Source: Metarhizium brunneum
Lineage: Eukaryota > Ascomycota > Sordariomycetes > Hypocreales > Clavicipitaceae
DNA: 64,000 nt
Assembly (NCBI RefSeq): GCF_013426205.1
Contig: NC_089424.1
Span: forward strand, 3,658,001-3,722,000
Reading direction: 5' to 3'
This document shows positions 10,698-25,077 of the stretch, piece by piece. The notes below the pieces were generated by a model. The model saw only the letters and a program-made list of their open reading frames with translations. It was not told the origin of the DNA and made no database searches. Position 1 is the stretch's first letter. Each line of letters starts with the position of its first letter. The position numbers were made by a program, and so were the translations under genes.

Positions 10698-12128
10698 AAG
10701 TCGAAGAGCACATCTGATTTTCAGTGCCCTTATTTGCAGTGCCCTGATTTTCAGTGCCCTGATTTTCAGTGCCAGGCGTCAACCCTGCCTCTTTGTTTTT
10801 AGTGGCAGTCATCAACCCTGCCTTTTCGAATGCACCAACACAGGCGTTTGTGGAACTATAACCGTCCTCCTTGAATTTAAAGATGCAATACTTGACCACG
10901 GGTGGACAAGAGTTGTCAGAACCGAGGCCACGTCTATCACAAACATCTGTAACCACTATGTTCAGATTTGGTGGAAAGTTGCTCACCGTCGGTACGCTGG
11001 TCGGCACGGGCTTAGTCGGGCTTGGAAACTCAACGTAGACGTCGTCTTCCGTTGACGCAGGAGGCTTCGCCTCAACATCTCCGTTGATCAATTTGGGAAA
11101 CTCAAAGGAGAAGTCTGTTTGCTCTTCCGTTGACGTAGGAGGCTCCGTCACAAGATTTTCGTTGATCCAATCGGAATAGCTGCCGACTCTGGTAAACACG
11201 GAGGGCTCCAGGTTGCAATAGCTGCCTCCTCGATCCTTTATAACCAACGACGCGATACCGACTACGCGTTTCTTCTGATCGATAAGAGGACCACCGTCAT
11301 CGTGCTTGCATACATTCTTGCCTCTCCCGCCAGCGCATACGATTGTTTCTGCACCAGTCTTGCCTGCACCCAAGAGGCGGCTCCAGCAGTGTCCGCGTGG
11401 ATAAATTTCGAGACCAACCTTGCTCAGTTTATCAGTCGGATCAGGTCGGTCTTTAAATTTCTCATAGTTTTGTGTGCCCCTTGCGTAAAGGTCAGCGTCT
11501 TTTCCGACCTTCTCAACCTCCAGTGCAGTGCAGCGCAGGCGAGCTTGATGGCAACTTACCAGCCTAGGGCGATGTGCTCGGAACCGACCTCGGGGTCCGA
11601 GCCGTTTACTGCTAGATTCGCATAGGCGATTGTCTCGCCCTCGTCAAATCCCTCTTTCAAGTAGACGAGGGCAATGTCATCAAGAGTGTAATGACCATAG
11701 GTGTTGAAATCAGGGTGCACCTTGATCTCCCTAATACTACTATACTCTCCGTCTTTTTTATTATCCTACGTGACCGTTAGCTTTGTACTGCTTGTTGATG
11801 TTGTTTGCGCTCTGGTACTTGGGCACTCGAGTGCCCATACAAACGAGTAACTTGATAAATGAATGGGACTGAGTAAACTGACCGCCACTCCTGCCTTTGC
11901 GACGGTATCGTTGTTTGCCGCCCCAAGGCAATGGGCAGCAATAAGAACAGTGTACTTGCTAAGCAAAGTGCCTCCGCAAAGGTCATTACCCATTTGGATG
12001 GAAACCATGGATGTGAAATCACCGATCTCGGCATCCGTTCCGCCAATGATCCTCTTGTTGATAGTCGGGGCGGCTGCTGAAATGGCAGGAAACGCGACGG
12101 CTAGTGCAATAGTAGTCTTGGGCAACAT
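10696..12128 (-). pseudogene. Degenerate secreted trypsin-like protease homologue
   Basis: Start at 12128 with a signal peptide (hydrophobic to about residue 19), then a KR/IIGG activation site and the intact histidine box (LIAAHC). A further segment (about 11745-11560) carries the aspartate box (LDDIALVYL), and the 3' part (from about 11510 to 10696) carries CKHDDGGPL where GDSGGP is expected, so the nucleophilic serine is Asp. A roughly 130-aa extension follows, Pro/Thr-rich and ending in GTENQ-like repeats. I could not join the segments in one frame: the donor after IALGW (GTAAGT at 11559) leaves a phase that fits no nearby acceptor, and the first junction near 11880-11765 is also unclear. 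Either introns are misread or the gene has frameshifts. Proteolytic activity is not expected. Confidence 0.62.
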
Positions 12129-12300
12129 TGTGTAGATGACCAGTTGTAGGGCTTGTAGAAGAGAAAGATATAAGAAAATTCAGGCAGGAATCTACTGCGG
12201 ATATATTGTGCAGCAATGATTTCAAGAGGCAGGTTTCTTGTATTTATACTTGTAACTACTCCATGTACAATATGCAGATATATTCGAATGACTCACAAAA

Positions 12301-12881
12301 AAGTAAATCAAGCATGTGCAGTTGTATGCGCATAATCTATTAATCTAATCTTCTTTATGCTCATCTCTTATTAACTCGCAAACAAGTAAATTAAAGTATA
12401 TATAGTTATATACGTATAATTTATTAATATAATCTTCTTATACTTATTTCTTATTAACTTATAAATAAGTAAATTAAAGTATATATAATTATATGCGCAT
12501 AATCTATTAATATAATCTTCTTATACTTATCTCTTATTAACTCGCAAATAAGTAAATCAAAGTATATATAATTATATGCGCATAATCTATTAATATAATC
12601 TTTTTATACTTATCTCTTATTAACTCGCAAATAAGTAAATTAAAGTATATATAATTGTATACGCATAATCTATTAATATAATCTTCTTATACTTATCTCT
12701 TATTAACTCGTAAATAAGTAAATTAAAGTATATATAGTTGTATACGTATAATCTATTAATATAATCTTTTTATACTCATCTCTTATTAACTTACAAACAA
12801 GTAAATTAAAGTATATACAGTTGTATGCGCATAATCTATTATTCTAATCTTCTTTATACTCATCTCTTATCGACTCGCCCC
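12301..12881 (+). repeat. AT-rich tandem array, 7 units of exactly 83 bp
   Basis: The word AAGTAAAT (or a one-base variant) recurs at 12301, 12384, 12467, 12550, 12633, 12716 and 12799, exactly 83 bp apart. Each unit then reads roughly AAAGTATATA, a CGCATAATCTATTAATATAATC block, and CTCTTATTAACTCGCAA. Differences between units are mostly C/T and G/A transitions. The outer units diverge most. There are no unique spacers and no coding potential. Confidence 0.93.
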
Positions 12882-14500
12882 GGGTTTCACCATTCGAGTC
12901 ATGTGCACTTGACTTTTATATGCGGCGGAGCAATAGCGGGCTTGCATTGACAAGTTGGGATGAATAGATTATTGTGTTGTATATCTGCTTGGTGGCAGCC
13001 GACGATTTATACTTTTCTGGACGCTAGGCCACCGTGTCGAACAAAGCATTATTGGCACTGGGGCAACGCGGGACAAAAATTCGTGGCCAAGTAAAGCGAA
13101 ATCAATAGCATATTGGCAAATAACAAGCTACATATAGCCTTGTACTTATTTTTTTATTATAATATATAATACAAGTATTTTTTAATAATGAATTAATAAA
13201 CAAATATAACTTATACTATATAGTTATTTTAATATTCCCAGTTGTATTAATACCAATACAAAAGCGTCTGGTTATCCTGTTCGCGTTAAAGCCAGTAAAG
13301 CGTAACGGATAAGGATCAATAATACATACTTGGCAACTTCCACATAGATGGCCTACCAAATTGTGTCAACATCTCCCAGGCCCGCACACAAAATCACGTC
13401 ACACCGGTGCGCTTCGCGCTTGCGTCTATGCGACTGGGGTAGGTCCAAGTCTGGTGTCTCAGGTAAAGTATCGCCGAGCTCAGGCTGACTCGTGCTTCCT
13501 TAGTCGAAGGTGGCAGGCTTGACCAACTTCTTCACCTGCACCTCACCAGTTCTGCCATGCTCGTCCCCGATGCGACCCAAGGCCATGGAACTCGGGCCGG
13601 AATCGGCGCCGTGCCAATACCAACCCGTCCTCTTGTGGAAGGCCATCTCGTCACGAGCTCTGATGACTAGTCTCACACTTGCCAATGCTAGTCTAAGCGT
13701 GTCACGACTGACGAGGAGTTGACACGTTGCAAGGAACTCGTTATTGCCCGAGCTTGTCGAATACCAACGGACACGGTAACATGCGCGCAGCTTGACACAC
13801 TCGCCGCGGCGCTTGTTGGCTTCTATGGCAGGGGACCTTGTCGAGTCGGAATCATGTTCCTTCACCTTCGTCCGAAGCAAAGCTGGTGCTGGCATAGGTC
13901 GGGGGGCGTTTAACTACTCGATCGCGTGGACCTCTGGTCCGTCGGTGGTGGAGGCGCATTAGGGTCGGGACCGGACTCCAGAGCTGAAGTATTTTCGCCG
14001 TCGACTTCTCGTCGGGCATCGTTGGCAGAGTCGTCTTGGGGTCGGCAAAGAACCAAGTTTTGGACTCGCCCCACGGCTGTCGGATTCGATGCCATCGATG
14101 CCGCGGCCTTGATGCCCGATACAGCCACAGTCGAGCGAGCCCGAGAGACGGAATCAATTGCCGTGCGTGACAAAAACTAGGGCGAGAAACATGCAGGGAG
14201 CATCGTACTCTGAACATGGCCGTGGATACATCGTTCCAATTCCAAATCCGGATGCGGTAGCCGTGTCACCCAGCCATCTTTTGCTCTTCATCAAAACCGG
14301 CCCGTGACAACATGGATACTCGGCTTCCACCTCCAACAATCGAGGCCACGCAGACATGACGACGACTTGTCAAACATGCCGAATTGTAAACGCGTCAACG
14401 CGCAACCCGTCTAGTCACACACGACGTCATGTCGGGCCTTCACATGCACTGCGCTATACTAGCGGCGACATGTGACGGCGGTTTCAGCTTGACAGACAGA
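12882..14500. other. AT-rich then mixed non-coding stretch
   Basis: AT-rich around 13130-13260. Minus-strand frames at 13895-13500 and 14217-13852 are open but carry no domain I recognise; the stretch 14173-13910 has ordinary codon appearance and may be a gene remnant. Confidence 0.4.
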
Positions 14501-14502
14501 GT

Positions 14503-14508
14503 TATAAA
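14503..14508 (+). promoter_or_regulatory. TATA box of the hydroxylase gene
   Basis: TATAAA lies 72 bp before the ATG at 14580, with an A/C-rich leader (AAAACAAACACAATCAACATGG context) between. Confidence 0.55.
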
Positions 14509-14579
14509 TCCCCTCATCTTGAAGCAACAATCACTCAACGCAAAGCAAACATTCATCTCATAAAACAAACACAATCAAC

Positions 14580-15620
14580 ATGGAAAGAAACCCAAAAGAG
14601 TCGATAAAGTCCACCTGGCGACAGAAAGACCGCTCCGAGTGGACTATTTTCCACTGGGTTTACGACATCTTTGACATTCACCCGGTTCAACTTGACAAGG
14701 CCGTGCCGGTGCATCCAAAGACAGACAAGGTGCCGTATCTAAACGACTGGTATCAGCATCGTTGGATTCTCACCCACGCCTTTATTCCCATCGCCCTGCA
14801 CCACCTATACGTCGTATATACCGGCCACAACCTTACCGCCTGGCAGGCAGGGCTTTTATACAGCGCCGCCTTCAACCTCAACGCTATCCGTGAACTTCAT
14901 CTATTACGCGCACTAGGACACAGGGTCGGTTTCCTTGACGGCGATGTACACGAGCGCGATGGCGTACCGGACGCCAGCGTCAGCAAAGTCCTCTACTCCC
15001 TCGTCCTAACATCACTCGTCAGACCAGCCTTTACCGTCTACATCAGCTACAACACTCGCAACCCACCGACGTCCATGGCCTTCCTCTGGCTTCCGTTTGA
15101 GGTGGGATGCTACGGAATTCTTCTCGACTTCTTCTTCTACTGGTACCACCGGCTTATGCACGACGTTGAAGGGCTCTGGAAGTTTCATCGCACGCACCAC
15201 CTGACCAAGCACCCTAACCCGCTATTAACGTTGTACGCCGATACTGAGCAAGAGATATTTGACATTGCTGGAATTCCTCTAATCACCTATTTTGCTATGA
15301 GGACGCTAGGCTTTCCGATGGGCTTTTACGAATGGTGGATTTGCCACCAGTACGTCGTTTTCGCCGAGTTGGCAGGGCATAGTGGTGTCCGAATGGTAGC
15401 CACGCCGCCGAATATATTCAACTGGTTCCTGCGGGTGCTAAATGCAGAGCTCATACTTGAAGATCATGATTTACATCATCGCAAGGGCTGGAAGCGCAGC
15501 GGTAATTATGGGAAGCAAACGCGCCTTTGGGATCGGGCCTTTGGTACCTGTCGTGATCGGGTTGAATGCCACGAGAAGAATATCAACTATGACAACCAAC
15601 TTGATTTTCCGATTCTATGA
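14580..15620 (+). CDS. Fatty-acid-hydroxylase/sterol-desaturase-family enzyme
   Basis: A single-exon 346-aa protein. It carries the three histidine clusters that bind the di-iron centre of this membrane family: H190-x3-H194 (HRLMH), H203-x2-HH (HRTHH) and H296-x2-HH (HDLHH). Hydrophobic segments at about 65-85, 130-150 and 165-185 fit an ER membrane enzyme. Such enzymes hydroxylate or desaturate sterols, fatty acids or polyketide/terpenoid intermediates using O2. The conserved IREL/GHRVGFLDGDVHERDGVPD stretch places it with divergent fungal members outside the core ERG3/ERG25 enzymes, in my judgement. The next gene is a halogenase in the opposite orientation (convergent, about 930 bp between stop codons), suggesting a shared specialised-metabolism role. 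Substrate unknown. Confidence 0.85.
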   Translation: MERNPKESIKSTWRQKDRSEWTIFHWVYDIFDIHPVQLDKAVPVHPKTDKVPYLNDWYQHRWILTHAFIPIALHHLYVVYTGHNLTAWQAGLLYSAAFNLNAIRELHLLRALGHRVGFLDGDVHERDGVPDASVSKVLYSLVLTSLVRPAFTVYISYNTRNPPTSMAFLWLPFEVGCYGILLDFFFYWYHRLMHDVEGLWKFHRTHHLTKHPNPLLTLYADTEQEIFDIAGIPLITYFAMRTLGFPMGFYEWWICHQYVVFAELAGHSGVRMVATPPNIFNWFLRVLNAELILEDHDLHHRKGWKRSGNYGKQTRLWDRAFGTCRDRVECHEKNINYDNQLDFPIL

Positions 15621-16295
15621 AACACTTTCAAGTCCTGCGATATCGGGGCCTCTACGGAACGAATTTGCTTGCGGCCACGAAGAGAGGGGACATTCAACAT
15701 TTTCTCCATATGTACGGTTTTTTTTGTGGGTGTTTGAACTGAAATTTGGTCGCCCGAGTACATGGACTTGCTAGGTTGGAGACGATCTAAAGCCTGCAGC
15801 GAGCAATCATGGCAAAGACCTTTTCACTTCGGCAACGAGCCCTAAGATGGGTGCGAATAGCGGCTTGTTCGGGTAATGCACGGGGGTTCAACGTCCAACG
15901 GCCCATGACGTGTCCCGACCTGTAATGTGAGAGGCATATGTCAAACCCTGGTGATGGCTTCTGCCGATTGCGAGGCGGAAGATGTGGGACTAGGAGCGAG
16001 GGACCGAGATATACACGCTGGCAATTTAATGGTACGACGAGACTAGGACCGATATTGAGCACAAGATAGTAGTTGTTTACTAGGGAATTTCGCAGCCAGG
16101 AGCTGGCCTTGTATTTACATGTATATATGTAGTGTTTAATACGGAGCCCATGGCTGCACGTTAGCCGTTCGACCACAAACAACAACAAATCGCGGTGTAC
16201 ACTTGCTTGCAGTTGGGTGCACGTCCATACCTCGCAGTATAATATGGTATGCCACATAGTGGCCAGGAACTTGACTATGAGGAATATGCCTTTCA
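15621..16295. other. Intergenic, no clear gene
   Basis: Lies between the convergent hydroxylase and halogenase genes. A minus-strand frame (16296-15787) is open but shows no domain. Confidence 0.4.
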
Positions 16296-16535
16296 CCTAC
16301 CGCTAGAAGCCTTCGAGGGTGGTATAAGCGGCATCACCAAACAATAATCATAAAGTTTCGTGTAGCCGCAGAACAGCCTTTCGAGCCCATCGTAACTCGG
16401 GACCATTTCACACAGTCCATAGGTATCTGTCCAGTAAAACCTGCCCGGGTAATACTCCCTTTCTCCATGTTGAACTTTACAGGCAACACTCACTCCACTA
16501 CACGAGGCGATGTAATTACATTTTACTGCTTATTT
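16296..16535 (-). other. Cysteine-rich reading frame of unknown status
   Basis: A minus-strand frame of about 75 codons directly downstream of the halogenase stop. It contains seven cysteines and many aromatic residues (segments CNYIASCSG, YYPGRFYW and LYDYC) and ends at 16293. A possible acceptor (AGCAG) precedes it, but I find no first exon with a signal peptide: the upstream sequence is the halogenase 3' end. It may be the last exon of a relic secreted protein or chance. Confidence 0.25.
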
Positions 16536-16552
16536 TCAACATTATCGACTAA

Positions 16553-20475
<3,923 letters not shown>

Positions 20476-20690
20476 TGTGGTATGACAAGGGCCGGTATAT
20501 AAGGGCTTAAAATAAACTCGTATTTAGCTAATAATTCCCTTCAATATTCAAGGCACTTCATTTTCTCAAGACCTTCAAGGGCGGATAACTCTTTTGTGAG
20601 CAAGCGAGCCTGGAGGCCTAAGGATTCTCAAATTAACTCACTATAAAATAAGTGGCTCTTATAAGGACCAATGTAACTTAAGCTAACCCA
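20476..20690 (+). mobile_element. Highly decayed solo-LTR-like sequence
   Basis: Begins near TATGACAAGGGCC and keeps, in order, AGGGCTT, GCTAATAA, CAAGGCA and TTTTCTCAAGACCTTCAAGGG, paralleling the blocks of the better LTR copies. The 3' end is unclear (ATGTAACTT at about 20671). It looks like an old, transition-riddled copy. Confidence 0.4.
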
Positions 20691-21314
20691 AAAAGGCAAG
20701 TGAGGCCGAGGACGTGTTCTTGAACAGCCGGCGTTTCGTGACGACTTGTCTTCTCGCTGGTATTGGCTGCCTTGGCGCTGTCTGCAGGGTTAAGTGTGGG
20801 CGAGGTTAATTATAGGTCCAACTTGCCAATAAAGTTGTATGTATGCATTAAGGAGCCAGTGGTAGGCCATGGCATTCGGCATTAGTTCCAGTATTTCACC
20901 AAAGTCGGAAGTCGTCCGCGCAACCCCTTGCCGCTGCAGTAACTTGAACTGCTTCGGTTTTTGTCTAATCAACTTTCAGAAAGCATTGAAACACGAGGAG
21001 GACCCATGCTCCTCAATTTAAATCGCGGCTTTCCTCTCAGCAAGGCAAACTTATGTTGTCCCTGCCAAGGAAATACCAGGGCAAGGTGTTACTAATACGA
21101 ACCAGCCCAATACGAGCTGCATGGCGCAATGTGCATTGACTATTAGGGTGGATAATTTTATGGTTAGCCAAGATAGCCTTGAATGGTTATTTATAGTTAA
21201 TTTGTTAGACAGGAATCCCCGGGAACTTATGGACTATAAGTAAATGACATGCTCCTATGCCTAGCCAAGTGTGTCGAGCCCAGCAACAACTAAGCATTCG
21301 TACCAGACGCATTT
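20691..21314. other. No gene seen; promoter of the V8-like protease at its end
   Basis: Low coding content. TATATA at 21315-21320 lies 33 bp before the protease ATG, in a stretch with little GC compared with the gene itself. Confidence 0.45.
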
Positions 21315-21347
21315 TATATATTCATTCTGCTGCGAAAAACTGCCAAG

Positions 21348-22373
21348 ATGAAGCACTCCACAATATCCCTTGCCTTTGTAGCAGGCCTGGCTCTCGCCCA
21401 CCCGGCCCCAAGCCCGCCGTCGGCCGAGACAACATCGTCGTACACACAAACCATCGCAAGCCAGGCCCAGGCCACCAGCGCCGAGATGGAGGCCGAGATC
21501 CAGCGCTACTGGACAACCGAGCGCATCCTGGCCATAGACCACAATCCGTACTCACCATCCGACCCGCCCGAGATACCCCCCGAGCTCCAACCGCTCGGGC
21601 AAGAGTACTCGGGCAAAGGCGCCGTCCCGTCGACGGTCGGCCGGCTCTTTTACTCGGTCCACATGGCAAACGGCTCACTTCACGATAGCACATGCACGGC
21701 AACGCTCCTCCGCAGCCAAAACAAGGCCACGCTCGTCACGGCCGCTCACTGCATCCACACCGGCCGCCAGGGGCCCGGGAGCGAAATGTCGCTCAGCTGG
21801 CACGCCAACCTGCTCTTCGTGCCGGGATACCACGACGACGTGCCGCGCGCCAACTTCACCATTGCCCGCGCGTTCCTGTCCAGTCGCTGGATCGACGACC
21901 GCGATTACTTTGTCGACGACCGCGCCTTCATCGTGCTCAACCGACCGGACGCGACGGCGCCGGCGCAGGACATTCAGTTCAAGAAGATCGACCCGCCGTA
22001 CGGCACACGCTACATCATGGGATACACGCGTTCGGTGACGTTTGGCCCAAAGGACACCTACCGGTATGGCACGCCGGCCTTTACTGGCCGCCGACTCGCC
22101 GTGAGCCATGGGACCGCTGAGGACTGGTGGCGTTTCGACCACGAGACGACGGGTATTCCGAGCGTACAGAGCGGCGGCTCTAGCGGCGGGCCGCATTTTG
22201 CAGAGTTTAATGAGGAGACGGGCGTTGGAACCGTCGTGGCTGTGAATTCGATTGAGGACTATAAGGAAGAGGACGGTGTGAGGGCGACGTGGATGCTTGG
22301 CGCGCCGGTTCATGACGAGTTTTCCAAGGGTCTTTATGATGCCGCACAAGTTGTGAAGCCGGCGTTGTCTTGA
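21348..22373 (+). CDS. Secreted V8/glutamyl-endopeptidase-like serine protease
   Basis: A single-exon 341-aa protein. A signal peptide (residues 1-17, ending LALAHP) and a pro-region rich in Pro, Ser and Glu precede the chymotrypsin-fold domain. Catalytic residues are visible: H134 in TAAHC, an Asp in VDDRAF (190 or 191) and S279 in GGSSGGP. The layout is that of S1B (V8-like) proteases, which in bacteria often cut after Glu; specificity here is not proven. A cysteine pair (TCTATLL and AAHC) resembles actinobacterial-type relatives. The gene is intronless and conspicuously GC-rich, with C/G-ending codons, between AT-richer flanks, which could mean bacterial origin or simply strong expression. 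It probably acts outside the cell on host or environmental protein. Confidence 0.85.
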   Translation: MKHSTISLAFVAGLALAHPAPSPPSAETTSSYTQTIASQAQATSAEMEAEIQRYWTTERILAIDHNPYSPSDPPEIPPELQPLGQEYSGKGAVPSTVGRLFYSVHMANGSLHDSTCTATLLRSQNKATLVTAAHCIHTGRQGPGSEMSLSWHANLLFVPGYHDDVPRANFTIARAFLSSRWIDDRDYFVDDRAFIVLNRPDATAPAQDIQFKKIDPPYGTRYIMGYTRSVTFGPKDTYRYGTPAFTGRRLAVSHGTAEDWWRFDHETTGIPSVQSGGSSGGPHFAEFNEETGVGTVVAVNSIEDYKEEDGVRATWMLGAPVHDEFSKGLYDAAQVVKPALS

Positions 22374-22696
22374 GTGGGCAACTACAAGGATGCCGGTAGG
22401 AGGAATCAATATCATTCTATTCTGATACAAATGTCACAACTGAAGAGTGTCAGTATATTATTACGCAGTAGATAGGGATCAAACTAAATGTACTATCCTT
22501 TGATCCAGATTGGGCATCCGATTGGTAGGCGCCAATTGTTACTTTGACTTCTCGATAACTGCCGTGAAGTGATGCGAGCAATGCCGGCGTCTGACTCTGC
22601 CTCTACTCCAGTAACTCTACAACCACACCATTCTCAAGTAGCTCCTCAATTATAGCCAGTGCTCTTACTTACATTTAGTAGCATGCAAAACGGCAT

Positions 22697-24496
22697 CTAG
22701 CCGTAGGTACTCTTTGCTTCCATGCCAGCGCCATTATCAAGTAGCAGCTTAACTATAGACTCGTGTCCATATCTAATAGCACATGTATGTAGCGCCTGGC
22801 CGAAAGTATCCTTTACTTTAATGTCGGCGCCATGATAAAGCAGCAGTTTGACCATTGCATCGTGGCCATTCTCTGCTGCAAGCCATAGAGGTGTTCGCCC
22901 CTGATCATTCTTAGAGTCTGGATCCGCGCCGTTCTCGAGCAGTAGCTTGACCATGTCGTAGTGCTCCTTTTCCATGTCTTGCCATGGTAGTGTTCGTCCC
23001 TCATACTCTCTAGGCTCTACATCCGCGACGCTCTCTAGCAGTAGCTTAGCTACCTCGTAATGCTTCTCCTCTACCGCAAGCCATCAATAGCAGTGTTCGG
23101 CCATGACAGTCTTTAACGTTTGGGTCGGCGCCACTCTTCAGTAGTAGCCTAACTATTGTATCGGACCCTTTCTCTGCCCCCGGGTGCAGTGGCGTGACTC
23201 CATTATCGAAAAATCCAGTTCGCCTCAGGTCTGCGTCGGCGCCGTTCCCCAACAGCAGCTTGACAACCACCTCGTGCCCTTTTTTCACCGCCAACCACAA
23301 CGGCGTTCTTTCATAGTCGTTAATGGGATTGGGGCTAGCCCCGTTCTCAAGAAGCAGACCGGCCACCTTGTCGTGACCCTCCTCTGCTGCCAACCACAGG
23401 GGTGTCCGTCCGTGGCTATCCTTGATGTCTGCCTCATACCTATACCCGCCCTCGAGCAAGGCTATTATTGACGTCCGTAGTCCGAAATATGCCGCAACGT
23501 GTAATCCTGTCATTTCGGTTAACTCGGAGAGACAATCGTGGAAGCAATAGTCGTCTTCGTCCGGTATTATCACCTGGGTAGAGCTGGACCTTTTACCACC
23601 ACTCTCCAGAAATTGCAGGATTAGTCCGTCCACATCACTCGAGGCACCATAAGCATGGTAGCCCCAATTTCCTGCGGCATAGTCATAAAACCTGTTGGTC
23701 TGTAGCCGCCTTCTGAAGTCTTTGTCCGTTTTACAAAATCCACTCTCAAAGACACTAAACGAGACATAGGTGATGTGACAAGGGCTCAGAAAGAGGGCTT
23801 GGAGCAATAGCTCAATTCAACTAATAACAGTCTTTGGTATCAAAGGTCCTTGGTTTTCCTCAAGGCCTTGAGGGACCGAAGACGTCTATTTATATAAGAA
23901 GTCGGTGAGGACCTTCTGCCCTGATCCCGTGACCGTAGCCCTTGTGTAACAGGGCGATTTCCGTGTAACAGGTGAGGCAAAGTTTTGCAAGGTTGGTATG
24001 CGCGCCTGGAAAGAACTCTGTCCATGATCGCTCAAAGTAGGTCTGGGCCGTGTAATGTACTAGTCGGACGGTATCACTGTCTTTGTCGATGGTGACTAGA
24101 CCTGCGCAGACTGAGCCAATCACCTCTGGACTTCTCATCCAGTTCCGACTTTCCCAGCTGGATGGCGAGTGCATGTTGGAGTTCGACTATAGAAAGCACC
24201 CTTCTTTCATAAACGACCCAGCATAGAATTTTCTCTGCCAAGACTAAAGCATTACCCCCTTGGTTTTGGACCCGATCATGTTCTTCATCTAGCAAAGCTC
24301 TTGCTGCATTCAACTCTGAACGAAGCACACATATCCATCCCACTGTATATACATCGTTTGCTAACTGCCGTTTAGCATTGCATTCTTGGGCCCCATTATT
24401 GCCGGAGCTTGCTTTTGTTCTCTTTGCTGTTGTATCTGTCAGATCATCTTTCGCGTTGTCGACTAGGTATCTCTTCAGGTTTGGCGATTGTTGCAT
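22697..24496 (-). pseudogene. PNP-NACHT-ankyrin NLR relic
   Basis: On the minus strand an ATG at 24496 starts a frame with VYTVGWICVLRSELNAARALLDEEH, the usual first strand and helix of the nucleoside-phosphorylase-like N-terminal domain of fungal NLRs. After about 90 residues it jumps directly to the region that normally follows NACHT (LVYERRVLSIVELQHALA-like, then IGSVCAGLVTIDKDSDTVRLVHYTAQTYFE), so most of the PNP and all of the NACHT ATPase are missing. A frameshift lies near 24137. A solo LTR (23774-23970) splits the next segment. Ankyrin repeats with GADxxxKDxxGRTPLWLAAExGH signatures continue to 23046, shift frame near 23092 (about 4 extra bases, CTATTGATGGC) and go on to 22697. Fungal NLRs act in self/non-self recognition; this one is dead. 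Confidence 0.8.
23774..23970 (+). mobile_element. Solo LTR, copy 2, with 5-bp target duplication
   Basis: A 197-bp element starting TGTGACAAGGGCT and ending CCGTGTAACA (5'-TG...CA-3', near-inverted TGTKACA ends). It is flanked by GGTGA on both sides (23769-23773 and 23971-23975). It has a TATA-like TATTTATATAAG in the middle. TG...CA termini with a 5-bp duplication and an internal promoter are the marks of an LTR retrotransposon reduced to one LTR by recombination. Excising element plus one duplication restores a continuous NLR reading frame (LCLT joined to YVSFSVFESGF). Confidence 0.88.
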
Positions 24497-24499
24497 CTT

Positions 24500-25077
24500 G
24501 ATTATTGGTTTTCGCGACAAGTATCGGTATTTGCGGCGTTCACTTTGTCGTAGGTTTACTGGCCCGGAAATCTTGAATCAGCAGGCAACTGTAAACTAAT
24601 CCTAGCTTTAGTGCAACAGTTTAGATCCGTAAGACGGAGGGATATCGGGACGCCAGTGCCCAGACAAGGCGAACTTGATCAGCGTGGTTTTGAAAGGAGA
24701 CAGTCCAGCCTTCGTCAGCAAGGTACTCGTCTTGAAGTGTTTGAAATAAACCAGATACATTAGGTACATGTATTTCTAGGAATATATGGCCTCATACCCA
24801 TGAGGAGGCGAATAGAGCGGTCTTTGGGCATGGAACCGTGCGGCAATGATGGGGTAGACTGCGCCTACTTTGAGGCCTCCCACCGAGCTTTGAAGGAAAA
24901 CGACCATGATTCGCCTAACAGTAGATACGGAAAGTGATAGGCTACTGGGGCGTCAAGCGGACTAAGCTTAGGGTCTTTGGGGTTCGATGTCAATGTTGGC
25001 TGCCTCAGCACGCCTGCGCAAGTAGACTGAAATCACCATGTTGGCGCACAAGAGGAGAGTAAGAAGAGTGAGGCTCT
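24500..25077. other. No gene seen
   Basis: Sequence between two broken ankyrin-type genes. Only short frames. Confidence 0.45.

Noticed and set aside
12301..12881. CRISPR-like array
   Set aside because: The 83-bp units are directly adjacent with no unique spacers, in eukaryotic AT-rich sequence. It is a satellite-type tandem repeat.
21675..22430. A 251-codon minus-strand frame
   Set aside because: High-GC antisense shadow of the V8-like protease gene; long frames are expected in GC-rich antisense strands.
23774..23970. MITE (DNA transposon) reading of the 197-bp repeat
   Set aside because: Short near-inverted ends exist, but TG...CA termini, a 5-bp duplication and an internal TATA block fit a solo LTR better.
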